DNA from: Pleurobrachia bachei
Taxonomy: Eukaryota > Ctenophora > Tentaculata > Cydippida > Pleurobrachiidae
Length of the DNA: 37,378 bases
Direction of reading: 5' to 3'
Assembly: GCA_000695325.1 (NCBI GenBank)
Contig: AVPN01000024.1
Location: forward strand, 34,893 to 72,270
The number at the start of each line of letters is the position of its first letter. Within the stretch, counting starts at the first letter, position 1. Both the position numbers and the translations under genes were made by a program. Positions 1-12,600 of the stretch are shown one piece after another. A model generated the notes under the pieces. It was not told the origin of the DNA, searched no databases, and saw only the letters and a program-made list of their open reading frames with translations.

Positions 1-40
<40 letters not shown>

Positions 41-49
41 TCTCTCTCC
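1..49. repeat. CT microsatellite
   Basis: Nearly pure (TC)n at the window edge, directly upstream of GPCR copy 1. A similar tract (3285-3342) precedes copy 2 at the matching place, so it was probably part of the duplicated unit or its breakpoint. Confidence 0.9.
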
Positions 50-147
50 CTTGTTTGGATTGTTGACATAGGGAGACACTCACACACAGAGCTAAACAAG
101 TATTTTACTGAAACAGTTCCCCCTCTATATGTTTTGTTTTCCAGATT

Positions 148-2061
148 ATGAACACGGATGTCTGTCCCTGTCCCAATTTCACCGCAGATCTGCCCCTAGA
201 GGACACATTTGAGGGTTTCACCCCAGCAGTCTTCTACCTTCTCATCCTGCTAAACGTGCTAATTATCGTCATAACTGTCGTGGGAAATGGGATAGTGATC
301 TACGGAGTTCGCGTGTATAATGTTGCCATAGTTACCGATCGGACTAGTATAACTTTTCTTGAGAATCTTGCAATAGCGGACATTCTCATTGCCATTATTT
401 TCTATGTCCCCAACACGTTAACCCTAATATTTGGGAAGTGGGTCCTGGGGGAGACGCTGTGTTTTGCAAATGCCTTCTTTACTGCTACACCTAGTGTGGC
501 TGAGATATGGCTGCTTATGGCCATCTCACTCTATCGGATCTACCTTGTCAAGAGACCTTTTAATAGGGGACATGTGAGGAGAAGGTAGGAGTTTTACGTC
601 TTCCAAACAATTATTCAAAAGATCCCGTCCCCAAGTATGCCTCACATGATGCTCCATCACCCCTCTTTCACAACGTATGCAAAGTTCCATTTAGCACATG
701 CTCAAACCCCTCTCGCTCTCCCTCCAGGCACGTGTACATGATACTGGGTGGAATCTGGTTTATCTCTATCCTCTCTCCCACCATCTGGATCTCCCTCGGA
801 TCCTGTGCCTGTTACGACTCTGCCTCCCTGTCCTGTCTCAGTAGCACCCAATACGAGTATCCCGCACTGTTTATGACCGGTACTAGTATTCTGGTGGGCA
901 TACCTTTGATGGTGGTGGTGGTATGCAATGTGTTCCTATTGTATGTGGCTGTGGCTAGTCAGCAACGATTGAAGACTGATTTATCCATGTAAGTGTAAAG
1001 ACCAGATCCCAGTTAACCGATAGTGGCCTGGAGTCACTGGTGACCCTAATATAGGTATGTCCCAAAGGGTCTTACATAGTTCTAAATTGGGTTTTAGTCC
1101 AGTATTCAGTAAATAGTTATAGAAACTTGATCTCAGTATGATCTTATCTTACTAGTGTTAATTTACCCAGCGGTGACGTATGTTTTACTTAAATATGCCT
1201 AACTAGCCAGTGTTGAAAGCTTTTGGATGGGAGAAAGGGAACTTTCGTGAATTTTAGTTAGCATAGGCATTAGGATGCAGGAATGCAGACATTTGAGATC
1301 ATTCTATGGTCACATTTGAGATCTATGTACTATTACATTTCCATCAGACAAGATCAGAGCCCAAACTATTGGTTGTGACCCCTCCCTCTGTCGCCCATCT
1401 GCCCAAACCCCACATATTTTCAACGGTAATATGTGACCGGGTCTCCGTAGGACTAACTTTAATAATGAAGCCATGTGTCGGTACCCCCGAATATTTTATC
1501 TGACAGATAACAACTGTGAATGAACTACCGACACACTTGGTCTGATTCTTTGACAGCTCTTCTTCATAACTACCACACACACCCCATCTCATAGTGATTC
1601 GCCCGCCCTACATGTGGTTCAATAGACATGGACGATTCCTAGACGTGGGTCATGCCGTATAAATGTGTACACGTCATGATATACCCTTTCAATCAACTAC
1701 AATAATGATATTCATCAACTCCCTCCATAAACTCATGCCTTCAGCCTTCCCCTAAAACAATAAAACACTACGCTTTACACTATCTAATACTACTGTGTTG
1801 ATCTACCGAACCCTTCTGTTAAAGAGCGTGCTCCCCAGTTGCAGTAGGTACCACATGCTAACACCCCCTCTCTCTTCTCCAGTACCAATAAGCTAACACC
1901 CCATCTCTCTCCTCTCCAGGGCGGCTGTTATAACTATATCAGTGATTTGTTGGACATTCATAATCTCCTGGCTGCCCTTCATCATCAAGGCCTTCCTTCA
2001 GAACCCCGAACCATGGATGAAGCTCCTCCAAATCGAGATGCTGGCCCTAAACATCACAGAG
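148..2061 (+). CDS. class A GPCR, copy 1, lacking TM7 (truncated paralogue)
   Basis: Seven-transmembrane receptor gene of the rhodopsin class, missing its 3' end. Exons: 148-584, 728-988, 1920-2061 (phases 2 and 2 at the junctions). Seen: N-terminus with CPCPNFT (possible N-glycan), TM1 with GNGIVIYGV, TM2 with LAIADIL, TM3 ending LYRIYLVKRPF (Arg 3.50 kept, the usual Asp of DRY replaced by Tyr), TM4 and TM5 in exon 2, and TM6 with CWTFIISWLPF in exon 3. Homology to copy 2 stops after ALNIT at 2058, before the NPxxY helix; a GTGGGA at 2062 could be a weak donor. A splice acceptor (TTTTCCAG) sits 3 bases before the ATG, so a 5' non-coding exon probably lies outside the window. The first 145 residues differ from copy 2 at one position only (N2/S2). 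It may be a pseudogene, a six-TM product, or an alternative 5' exon set for copy 2. The ligand is unknown. Confidence 0.72.
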
Positions 2062-2526
2062 GTGGGAATTTGAATGAGTCCGGCTAAGCTTCCTTGTTTT
2101 CCCCAGCATTTGGACGCTAAAAGCCCCGCCCCCCTTGTTGAGAAAATATTATGCGGCAACATGGGTGAGAGATGAAGAGAGGAGGAGAGGGGAGGAGAAG
2201 AGAGAGATAGAGAGGAGGAGAGAGGAGGAGAGGTGTGTACTTTGTGGGGTAATAATTGCTTAGCCCTTTCAAAGTGTCGCACTTCCTGATGGGCACTCTC
2301 ATCGCTCCATCTTCTCTCTCCCCCTCTTTCTCCCTCTCTCTCACCCTCTCTTTTTCTTCCCCTCTCTCTCCCTTTCTTTCCCTTTCTCTCTCTCTCCGTC
2401 TCCTTTAATCCCTCAGTGTCATTCTTCTTCCTCTTCTTCTCCTTCATAATCTTGCTTGATCTCTCTCAATTAGAAATCGGTGCAAGAAAGAGCGAGCTAT
2501 TTCCTGGCACTCTCTCTCTATCTCTA

Positions 2527-2558
<32 letters not shown>

Positions 2559-3281
2559 TCTCTCTCTTTCTCTGTGTCTCATCTCTCTCCAGTCTCCTGC
2601 AGCTCAATTCTCCTCATGGCCCTATTGTCAGTAGTTTTGATATTGCCCAGTAGTAGCCCTCTTCATTGGCACATTGATTGTTTGGACAACAAAGAGGGAA
2701 TTCAAATTGTGCTTGTTTTTATTTTGACTTTTGATGTTGCTTGTTGATATTTTGACTTTGCCGGCAGACCTTTTTTGTTTTGTTTCTATTGATTCGAAGT
2801 GGTTTGGATTCTATGTGGAAATAGCATCAATTCACACACAATTCTATGTTTGTGTAAGCGTAACTACCATTTTTCCACATGCAAGAGTAGTTGAAGCATA
2901 ACAGGGCCAACTAACAACTCAAAAGAAGCTCCCAGCTCATACTGCATGTTCATATGGAGCATTGTTTCAAATTTATGGGCCGTGTCAGTACCCCTTCTCT
3001 CTTCCGGCTATTTCAAGGGTGGGGTACTTAACACATAGGTAACATGCTATAGTGGGGGGGGGGCTCTTATATTTGGTGCTTTCATTTAGCATATATTCCC
3101 TCTCAATCTCAATATACAGCAGTACTGAGTACACTTTTCCAATACCGGGTTAGTATTTTTCTCCCAATTTATATTGTTGATACATTGTGCCATATGTGAC
3201 TGTTTCGACTAAATACGTAGGTTGTGTTGTTTACAATTTACCTACTCTCTTGTTACACGCTATCTCAATCTTTGAACTCTC

Positions 3282-3331
<50 letters not shown>

Positions 3332-3342
3332 GCTCTCTCTCT
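2062..3342. other. spacer between GPCR copies, low-complexity rich
   Basis: No gene seen. Holds GA-rich then CT-rich low-complexity DNA (about 2165-2235, 2310-2405, 2505-2590), AT-rich unique sequence, a short poly-G run near 3054-3063, and a (TC)n tract at 3285-3342 just before copy 2 homology resumes. Apparent long reading frames here are products of the simple repeats. Confidence 0.8.
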
Positions 3343-3431
3343 GGATTGTTGACATAGGGAAACACTCACACACAGCTAAACAAGTATTTTACTGAAACAG
3401 TTCCCCCTCTATATGTTTTGTTTTCCAGATT

Positions 3432-5691
3432 ATGAGCACGGATGTCTGTCCCTGTCCCAATTTCACCGCAGACCTGCCCCTTGAAGACACATTTGAGGGC
3501 TTCACCCCAGCCGTCTTCTACCTCCTCATCCTACTAAACGTGCTAATCATCGTCATAACAGTCGTGGGAAATGGGATCGTGATCTACGGAGTTCGTGTGT
3601 ATAATGTTGCCATAGTAACTGATCGGACTAGTATCACTTTTCTCGAGAATCTTGCAATTGCTGACATACTCATTGCCATTATTTTCTATGTTCCCAACAC
3701 GCTCACCCTAATATTTGGGAAGTGGGTCCTAGGGGAGACGCTGTGTTTTGCGAATGCCTTCTTTACTGCTACACCTAGTGTGGCTGAGATATGGCTGCTT
3801 ATGGCCATATCACTCTATCGGATCTACCTCGTTAAGAGGCCTTTTAATAGAGGACATGTGAGGAGAAGGTAGGGTTAGTGTTTTATGTCTACCAACTGAC
3901 CCATCACCCATCATTCAAAAGATCCCGTTCCCACGGCCTAGCATTCTAGAATGATGCTCCATTACCCCTCTTTCACAACAAATACAAAGTCCCTCTTAGC
4001 ACATGAGCAAACCACCTCTTTTTTTCTAGGCACGTGTAAACCCCCCCTCTCTCTCCCTCTAGGCACGTGTACATGATACTGGGTGGAATCTGGTTTATCT
4101 CAATCCTCTCTCCCACCATCTGGATCTCCCTCGGATCCTGTGCATGTTACGATTCTGCATCCCTGTCCTGTCTAAGTAGCACCCAGTATGAATACCCTGC
4201 ACTGTTTATGACCGGAACTAGTATTCTGGTGGGCATACCTTTGATGGTGGTTGTGGTGTGCAATGTGTTCCTATTGTATGTGGCTGTGGCTAGTCAGCAA
4301 CGACTCAAGACTGATTTATCCATGTAAGTGTAAAGACCCGACCTCAGTTAACCCTTGGGAACCGATAGTGGCCCGGAGTCCCTGGTGACCCTATATCTGT
4401 CCTAAAGGGTTCATCTTTTCCTGCTTTACATAGTTCTAAATTGGGTCCTAGTCCATTAAATAGTTCTAGTAACTTTAGGAACTTGATCTCGGTATGACCT
4501 TATCTTACTAGTAACTAGTGTTAATTTACCTGGTGACGTAGGTTTAACCTAATATGCCTAAAAAAGACAGTGTTGAAAGCTTTCGTAAGGGAGAAAGGGC
4601 ACTTTCGTGAATTTTAGTTAGCATAGGAATTAGGATGCAGGAATGCAGACATTTGAGATCATTTTATGGTCACATTTGAGATCTATGCACTATTACATTT
4701 CCATCTGACAAGATCAGAACCCACTCTATTGGTAGCTACCCCTCCCTCTGTCGCCCATCTGCTCAAACCCCACTAACGTCTAACATATTTTCAACGGTAA
4801 TATGTGACCGGGTCTCCATAGGACTAAAGTTAATAATGAAGCCATGTGTCAGTACCCCCTGAATATTTTATCTGACAGATAACAACTGTGAATGAACTAC
4901 CGACACACTTGGTCTGATTCTTTGACAGCTCTTCTTCATAACTACCACACACACCCCATCTCATAGTGATTCGCCCGCCCTACATGTGGCTCAATAGACA
5001 TGGACCATTCCTAGACGTGGGTCATGCCGTATAAATGTGTACACGTCATGATATACCCTTTCAATCAACTACAATAATGATATTCATCAACTCCCTCCAT
5101 AAACTCATGCCTTCAGCCTTCCCCTAAAACAATAAAACACTACGCTTTACACTATCTAATACTACTGTGTTGATCTACCGAACCCTTCTGTTAAAGAGCG
5201 TGCTCCCCAGTTGCAGTAGGTACCACATGCTAACACCCCCTCTCTCTTCTCCAGTACCAATAAGCTAACACCCCATCTCTCTCCTCTCCAGGGCGGCTGT
5301 TATAACTATATCAGTGATTTGTTGGACATTCATAATCTCCTGGCTGCCCTTCATCATCAAGGCCTTCCTTCAGAACCCCGAACCATGGATGAAGCTCCTC
5401 CAAATCGAGATGCTGGCCCTAAACATCACACTAAACCCTGTAATCTACACAGTAACCAACAAAAAATTCAGGGAGTTCCTCCTAAGCAGAGTACTGAGAG
5501 TCCGAGCCAGACGGCGATCAGTTGGTTTGTCTGTGTCAGGGACAACTACTAAACAACAAAAGATGACGACCATGACATCACCGAGACTGTCCGTTCTGAG
5601 TAATCCTAGGACTTCTGTTGATTCTATTGCAATGGGACTATCGTCACCGGCCAGGCCGACTTCTGCGTTAGAGGGGGTCCAGGAACTGTAG
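3432..5691 (+). CDS. rhodopsin-class (class A) G-protein-coupled receptor, copy 2, complete
   Basis: Plasma-membrane receptor expected to couple an extracellular ligand to heterotrimeric G proteins. Exons 3432-3868, 4063-4323 and 5292-5691 give 1,098 nt, 365 aa, with matching phases (2, 2). TM1 about residues 27-55 with the GN motif, TM2 with LAIADIL, a TM3 cysteine followed by LYRIYLVKRPF (Tyr-Arg-Ile in place of Asp-Arg-Tyr), TM4-TM5 in exon 2, TM6 with CWTFIISWLPF, and TM7 with NITLNPVIY, so NPxxY is intact. Intracellular loop 3 is short; the tail of about 80 residues is basic then rich in Ser/Thr, as for arrestin or kinase regulation. The start is the first ATG after a strong acceptor, as in copy 1; an upstream untranslated exon is likely. 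The subfamily and ligand cannot be told from sequence alone; low similarity to named families is expected for an early animal receptor. Confidence 0.9.
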
Positions 5692-6664
5692 TCGTGTTTT
5701 TTAGATATATTATGTGTCCAACTATTTTGGGACACCCTTTATTGTGTGTAAACAGAACTTTATTTGAAGATTTTAACCCGTTTTTTGATGTATGTAATGT
5801 GAGTGGAGAATTTACTTTTGTTATACTGAAGTTACTACATTTGTTTGAGCAAATTAATGTTTGTGTCCTAGTTAATCTGGCGTGAGGTATCCGGCTGAAC
5901 CCGACATGTGACTGCAGTGTCAGTTGAGAAAGAGAGAGACATGTACATGGGGAGAGAGAGAAATGAAGGAGGAGAAGAGAGCGAGAGAAAATAGGGCCAA
6001 CGAGAATTAGGTGAACGAATTTAGGTTATGCAGCTGCACTAAAATATGTGAAAATTAGGGCTCTACTTATCAAGATTATGTGACGAACATGTTAGAATGA
6101 CAAAGAGACAGAATTGGGCTCTCACGGGATGGGGGAAGTGAGATAGCCTATTTTCCAAGTACAGCTACTGAAATTATATTAGATCGATTATAACAATCTC
6201 CCTGACAGTGATCTCTGTGCCTGGTAGAGTCAGGGTGTCTCTACTTGCTTGTCATCGCACATACTACCGAGTACCGGAGAAAAAGTAGAGAACACTTCCG
6301 CAGAGAACACACCCCTTTCTACATTTCTAAGTACTACTGCATTCCAAAGAACAGACAGGTGGTATTTCAGAATAATTCCAGAATAATTCCAGAATGAAGT
6401 GAACACACAGACGAAATTTCTCTAAATCTATCCTGCAGACTTTGTAGACACAGAAGTCTCATTACGTCCTATAAAACCGGTAAGGGGCTGGGAAGCGAGC
6501 AAATCAAAATATACTTGGGGCTGTTAGCAGGAAGAATTAGGGCTGATTTACTGGGAACTGGTGGAGACTTGGAGGGTTGGGGCTGTAAAGGAGAGTTGAG
6601 AGATTGGGGGAGGGGGCTGAAGGATTGGCGGGTGGGGGGATGCAGGTGACGGATTGGTGCTGCA
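5692..6664. other. 3' region between convergent GPCR and Ig-domain genes
   Basis: AT-rich 3' untranslated and intergenic DNA with purine-rich stretches (5925-5995). The minus strand holds one possible terminal exon of the Ig gene at 6230-6263 (after an acceptor-like GGTAG), which would add RMCDDKQVETP and a stop in the correct phase. Support for it is weak. Nothing else recognised. Confidence 0.5.
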
Positions 6665-9600
6665 TCACATATTCAGATATATCACGTACCGGTACATGCC
6701 ACTATTCCGTTCCGTCACTGCATAGATCTTGAATTCTGAAGTGATATCCCGGTAGCCCATTTCATCTTCATTCACATTCCTGTCCCTGAAGGAGAGATAA
6801 TGAGATATTATGTGTGAGAATCTTGACATATTCCTTGTCTGTCAGCTCTCACACCGGGCCTTCGGCTTAGTGCTTAGTGCCGAACAGACAGACAGTGTAG
6901 CATGGCAATGAGAATCATGTTTCGAGACTGAAAGTGTGAGAATCATGTTTCGCAGAAAGTTTGTGATAATTTTCGTCTATCATGTATCAAGCGACAAGCT
7001 ATTGTGAGACTGTGAAGTGTGGTCTCGGTTAGACTCCTACATGTAAATGATACAGTGCTTGTGAACACACACATTGGGGAGATTAGTGAGCTCGGGCGTG
7101 GGAGAGTGTGTGTAACTAAACGTGATTCTGAATTCAGGAATTATTCTAGTTCTACTGATCGAAAGAGATAGAGAAAGAGAGAAAGAGATCATAGAAAGAG
7201 AGAGATCATGATCTGCAGAGGAAGCTACCTAATTCTCGCTTGTAATTTTGTTACAGGGAAATGATATGACTATCATAATGCATATAATATCTGTTCGATG
7301 TTCGTGCTATTCTATGCAGCGCCTTTGCGGGTTGGAAAAGTAAAATTAAATCACAAGAATGATTGGAAACTATCCAGTCTAGTTTTACATTGCCGGAATT
7401 TTCTTAGGTAAGACCCATATTTATAAGTTTTATGGGTTATCAAGAACATGAAGAAATGATTGCCGAATCGAAGTGATCGAATGAACATTCATTATTAGAT
7501 CAACCCAAATAAACATTACACTCCCACTGGCCACTACTAATAATAGTAGTTCCATAATACTGGGGGGTGAAAGGACCGTTACCTGTTAAAGTATCGCAGT
7601 TTCTGGTAGAGTCGGAGAGTTGAAATAGCAACTCGGGGAGGTGGCTTTCCTGAAAAAGAGTGGGGTATGTAATTCAGTTGTTTTTTGGGGTATGGTAAAA
7701 TTCTATGGAATACTGTATAAAGCTCAGCTTCCGATGTGAGACGAACTACATAAATATAATATCCCAGAGTTAGATCCAGATTCCAGTTACACACACAAAG
7801 TTGTTTTGTTCTTGAAAGGATTTATATCGAGAGAAGACCCAGAGTATTATATCCCGATTTATCCCCTCAATTCTGTTCACTAACTACAAAAGGCTGGCTT
7901 CCCCGTGGCATGGGGACAATTCCTCTAGACACCCAGTGGCACACGCATGAGTAAACTCGAAATTTTATTAGCAAGGGGGGTACCTAAGGAACTTCTAACA
8001 TGAATATAATTCCCGCATAGATAACTTCCACATAATTCACAACGAGTTGTAAAAAGTGAACCCGCCCCTTCAAACCATACATGTGAACCTTCACGTTTGT
8101 AAGTTGTAACCTTGGCTCGCTTACGACATACTAAATACCATAGCTGCAGAACCTCTCGAGAGTTCTAATCCGTCCCTATTTCTCTCTTTACAGCGCTTAT
8201 TCGTGCATATAAGCTACCCTGCTGCATAATATGTTTTCCTAGATTCATCTCCCGCGTGAGGACGGATGTCAGTCTGCAATTTTAGACCGTGCCACCGGGA
8301 GTACGGGCCAAGAATATATGTAGACCACGCTCTCTCGAGCTCTGTTTGTCTGGCTTCGTGTGACTAGCTAATCGCACGCTAACTTGTCGAACGTGTGAGG
8401 AGGGGTGGGGGACCTAACCGGTCTCTGCACAGCATGTCAAGGTTTATAGTCGTGTGGCAGAGACAGAGAAAGGACGGAATGTTGCAGACACGGTGGTGGT
8501 CCATCCGTTTGCTACTCTTAAATTGCACAATTGTGGAGATAGAGACATAAAGATAGAGAGACCTAAAAGTAAACAAGAATAAAAATTGTTCCCATAAAAG
8601 CTGTAAATTGGCTAAAGGCCAGTTCCTAACTTTCAATAGTCCTTCTCCTGTGTATGTGATTTTCTATAGCAACAATAGCCAATTGTGTAACTTGTTTAAT
8701 GAGAAGTGATTTGCTTTTCAAGCGAAAGAAGAGGAATTAGAAAAAACCTGGTATAATACCGGCCTGTCACCACCCCCTGGAACAACTCATACCCCTCCTT
8801 CTTGACGCCAAAAGCACCAAGCTTCATATTTTGCGAGAAAACAACAAATATTAATTCTAGATCTGGCCCTATCTAGATATTACAGTTACTGTATACTGCA
8901 GTCGGATCCCGATCTACCGGGATGCTCGGAGGGAAAATGGTTTTGCCCAGTAAACCAGGGTCCGACTGTCCGACTGTTCTAAGCACCTACCATAAGCCAC
9001 ACAGTTGAGAACCAGGGTTTCTCCCTCAGTAATAGTGACATTCTTCAGCTCTTGTATAAAATACGGGTTAGCCGTCTGGAGATAGGTCCCGTTTCCAGGG
9101 TCATCTAGAACTGCACTGTTGTAGGGGTCGTATGTTTCCTGTAGGAGGGGGGGTTATATAGGGAGATGGTAGGTGTTGGTGGTGATAAAACATGGAATCA
9201 AGAGTAATTGACAATCAGAATCAATGAAAAGAATCAGGTGATTATTTGGCGAACAAGAAATCAAATTTTAAATGTTCAAGGATCATAAGTGTGAGCAGTG
9301 AATGGTGAATGAATATTTAGAAAAAAAGGATGGAAACTGAGAACTATAAGCTAGATTTTACCCCGTTGCTTATCATGTCAGTAGGTGACACGTCCGGTAT
9401 CTCAGTTGAGGGGCTGTCATTGCAATAGCATTCCAACAGATCCAGTGGTAGACCAAGCAGCTCCTACATCATAGATTCGTGATCCCATATTAGTTTTATA
9501 AAAACTGTTCTTTTTTAACATCTGTTTGACTCGGTCAGACACCGTTTTGACGAGCGAAAAGTGCACTCAGATCGGATGGGTGCCGCTAGACATTTTCCCA

Positions 9601-12600
9601 TGCGATGTGTTTCCCATTTAAACTTGTCGCGTCTCTTTTGACGTGCACCATTCACACGGATATTCTTTTTCAGACCGTGAAAAACATAATTGCCGCGTTT
9701 TTCATATCAGTAAAAACCATCCGATGTTTGGAAGAAGGGAAAAAGTAAAAAGAGAGAACATACATCTTGACTTGTGGTGACATGAGAGAAGGTGGTGAAT
9801 GATGGAATAAGGGATGAGTGGTGTTAATTTGAAACTCCGGGGGAAGCTGGGAATCAACAGCTATGTATAAATGCTATGAGAACACAAATATAATCAAACT
9901 GTTGACATGGAAATTAGCAACACTGAAGAGCAATCAGGGCTCACGGAGAATAGTTAACACTGTAGTTGGAACCAAATAGACAAACTAAATTATGTTTAAT
10001 CCATGGACGATCTATAATGAAAAGCAGGCACGAAACTACCGAATTAATGTCCCACTACTAATTGGGACGTGAAACCAGTAGTTTATCAATCAGTATGAGA
10101 ATCACAAGTATAATAAATCTCCAGGTCACTGCAAGATCGAGCTGATCCACTCACATCAATAATATTAACTTCCTCCAACACCTCTGTCCATTCATCCTCA
10201 TCCAATTCCTCCTCAGCCTCTTCCGCTTCCTCTACTTCTTTCTTCTCATCAATACTGGGTAGTAGTTCCCCAATCTCCTCATTTTCCTTCTCTTTGATCA
10301 CCTTTTCTGAAATCTTCTCCTTTTCTGCAAGCTTCTTCTTTTCTTGCTCCGCAATCTTTTCTTTCTCTTCCTTTGTCAAGTCCTTCTTTTTACCGGCTTT
10401 GTTGCTTCCTTTGTGCGGCTTTCTCCTGACCTTCTTCTTTTTCGGGGTCGGTATCTGTGTGTATTGGAATCGGAGTAGCATGTGGTGTTCCAATATATTT
10501 ATCACAGCTCAATAAAAATGATCGGGTATACACAGACAGCACACCGATAATTTAGATTCTCTAAACAACACAGTTTAATCAATATCTGTGATTTGGAGGT
10601 TAACTTACATCGATCCCGGCGGCAATGTGAATGGCGTTAATTCGTTCCTGTGCCTGATGAGTGGGCATATGTTTACTAACAGATCTAAGGGGTCTGATAT
10701 ATCACGCACCACACTGATATATTTCCGGTTAGAGAATCCGCGGCTTTCGATATTTCACTGGATCACACCTCACAATTTGGATGTTCCACACACTCTCTCA
10801 GCACTCAGCACACACATCCTGCATCCACACACATATATCCATGGATATCCAAACATTTCCAAGCTGGGTAGATTATAGCTGTTGTTTACTGCAGTTTGCC
10901 GATATAATCTTGAGCCCTGGTTCGCATTTCTCGGTACACACAGACACACAAGGCAGGTACGGACTCTGTACTAGATCCTGCATTGTAGCGTAAAATCATA
11001 ATAATTATATTTAGGATCATATATCGCATAGAATAATATCGCGGTCATATTTACAAAGCATAGCTTGAAGCTAGGCCCCAGTTCGACAATCATTTCGTAA
11101 ATAGAATCTGGATAGAATATTTCTGTGGTATTGGTAACTATAATTCCGGTAGCGTATTATTTCCGGTATTCTACATCATGCCATATAACTCAGTATTATA
11201 ATGCTAGTGATATATAGTTTAGAGTTCATTATACAAATTATAGAACTTTCACAGCTCTGCTGGATGTTATAGTTAGCAGCTTTCACGTGACCTCTCTCTC
11301 GCTCTAGGATAGAGTTCGGTGGTATATCATGCAACAGTATATTAGTACTTTATTAGTATAGTGCATGATATTATGATAAATCCATCGTGCTGGCAAATAT
11401 TGATTGAGGAGAGAGGAAGGTTGGGAGAATGGTATAGGAATAGAGAATGAGAGAACAGAAAGATTGATCATGATAGATATGCTATGCCTGTCAACTGCTA
11501 TCAAGCACTTTGTAGTATATTAAGATCCGTAATATGATTAAATATATAATACTAGACTACTTTAATAATATATATACTACAAAGTGCTTGATAGCAGTTG
11601 ACACGCATAGCATATCTATCATGATCAATCTTTCTGTTCTCTCATTCTCTATTCCTATACCATTCTCCCAACCTTCCTCTCTCCTCAATCAATATTTGCC
11701 AGCACGATGGATTTATCATAATATCATGCACTATACTAATAAAGTACTAATATACTGTTGCATGATATACCACCGAACTCTATCCTAGAGCGAGAGAGAG
11801 GTCACGTGAAAGCTGCTAACTATAACATCCAGCAGAGCTGTGAAAGTTCTATAATTTGTATAATGAACTCTAAACTATATATCACTAGCATTATAATACT
11901 GAGTTATATGGCATGATGTAGAATACCGGAAATAATACGCTACCGGAATTATAGTTACCAATACCACAGAAATATTCTATCCAGATTCTATTTACGAAAT
12001 GATTGTCGAACTGGGGCCTAGCTTCAAGCTATGCTTTGTAAATATGACCGCGATATTATTCTATGCGATATATGATCCTAAATATAATTATTATGATTTT
12101 ACGCTACAATGCAGGATCTAGTACAGAGTCCGTACCTGCCTTGTGTGTCTGTGTGTACCGAGAAATGCGAACCAGGGCTCAAGATTATATCGGCAAACTG
12201 CAGTAAACAACAGCTATAATCTACCCAGCTTGGAAATGTTTGGATATCCATGGATATATGTGTGTGGATGCAGGATGTGTGTGCTGAGTGCTGAGAGAGT
12301 GTGTGGAACATCCAAATTGTGAGGTGTGATCCAGTGAAATATCGAAAGCCGCGGATTCTCTAACCGGAAATATATCAGTGTGGTGCGTGATATATCAGAC
12401 CCCTTAGATCTGTTAGTAAACATATGCCCACTCATCAGGCACAGGAACGAATTAACGCCATTCACATTGCCGCCGGGATCGATGTAAGTTAACCTCCAAA
12501 TCACAGATATTGATTAAACTGTGTTGTTTAGAGAATCTAAATTATCGGTGTGCTGTCTGTGTATACCCGATCATTTTTATTGAGCTGTGATAAATATATT

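Larger units (their letters stand above)
57..5430. repeat. tandem duplication of the GPCR locus (57-2058 and 3343-5430)
   Basis: The segment from the GGATTGTTGACATAGG block upstream of the first coding exon to the middle of exon 3 is present twice in direct orientation. Exons 1-2 and the following intron carry many substitutions and indels, but 1635-2058 and 5007-5430 look identical over 424 bp, intron included. Between the copies lies about 1.3 kb of unrelated sequence. Confidence 0.9.

Noticed and set aside
2117-2634. Long frames on both strands rich in Glu/Arg or Ser/Leu
   Set aside because: They are translations of GA/CT simple repeats.
10588-12504. Frames of 66-96 codons found twice in opposite orientation
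   Set aside because: They are mirror images produced by the palindrome; only the 45-nt exon at 10609-10653 and the exon at 10155-10454 have splice and phase support.
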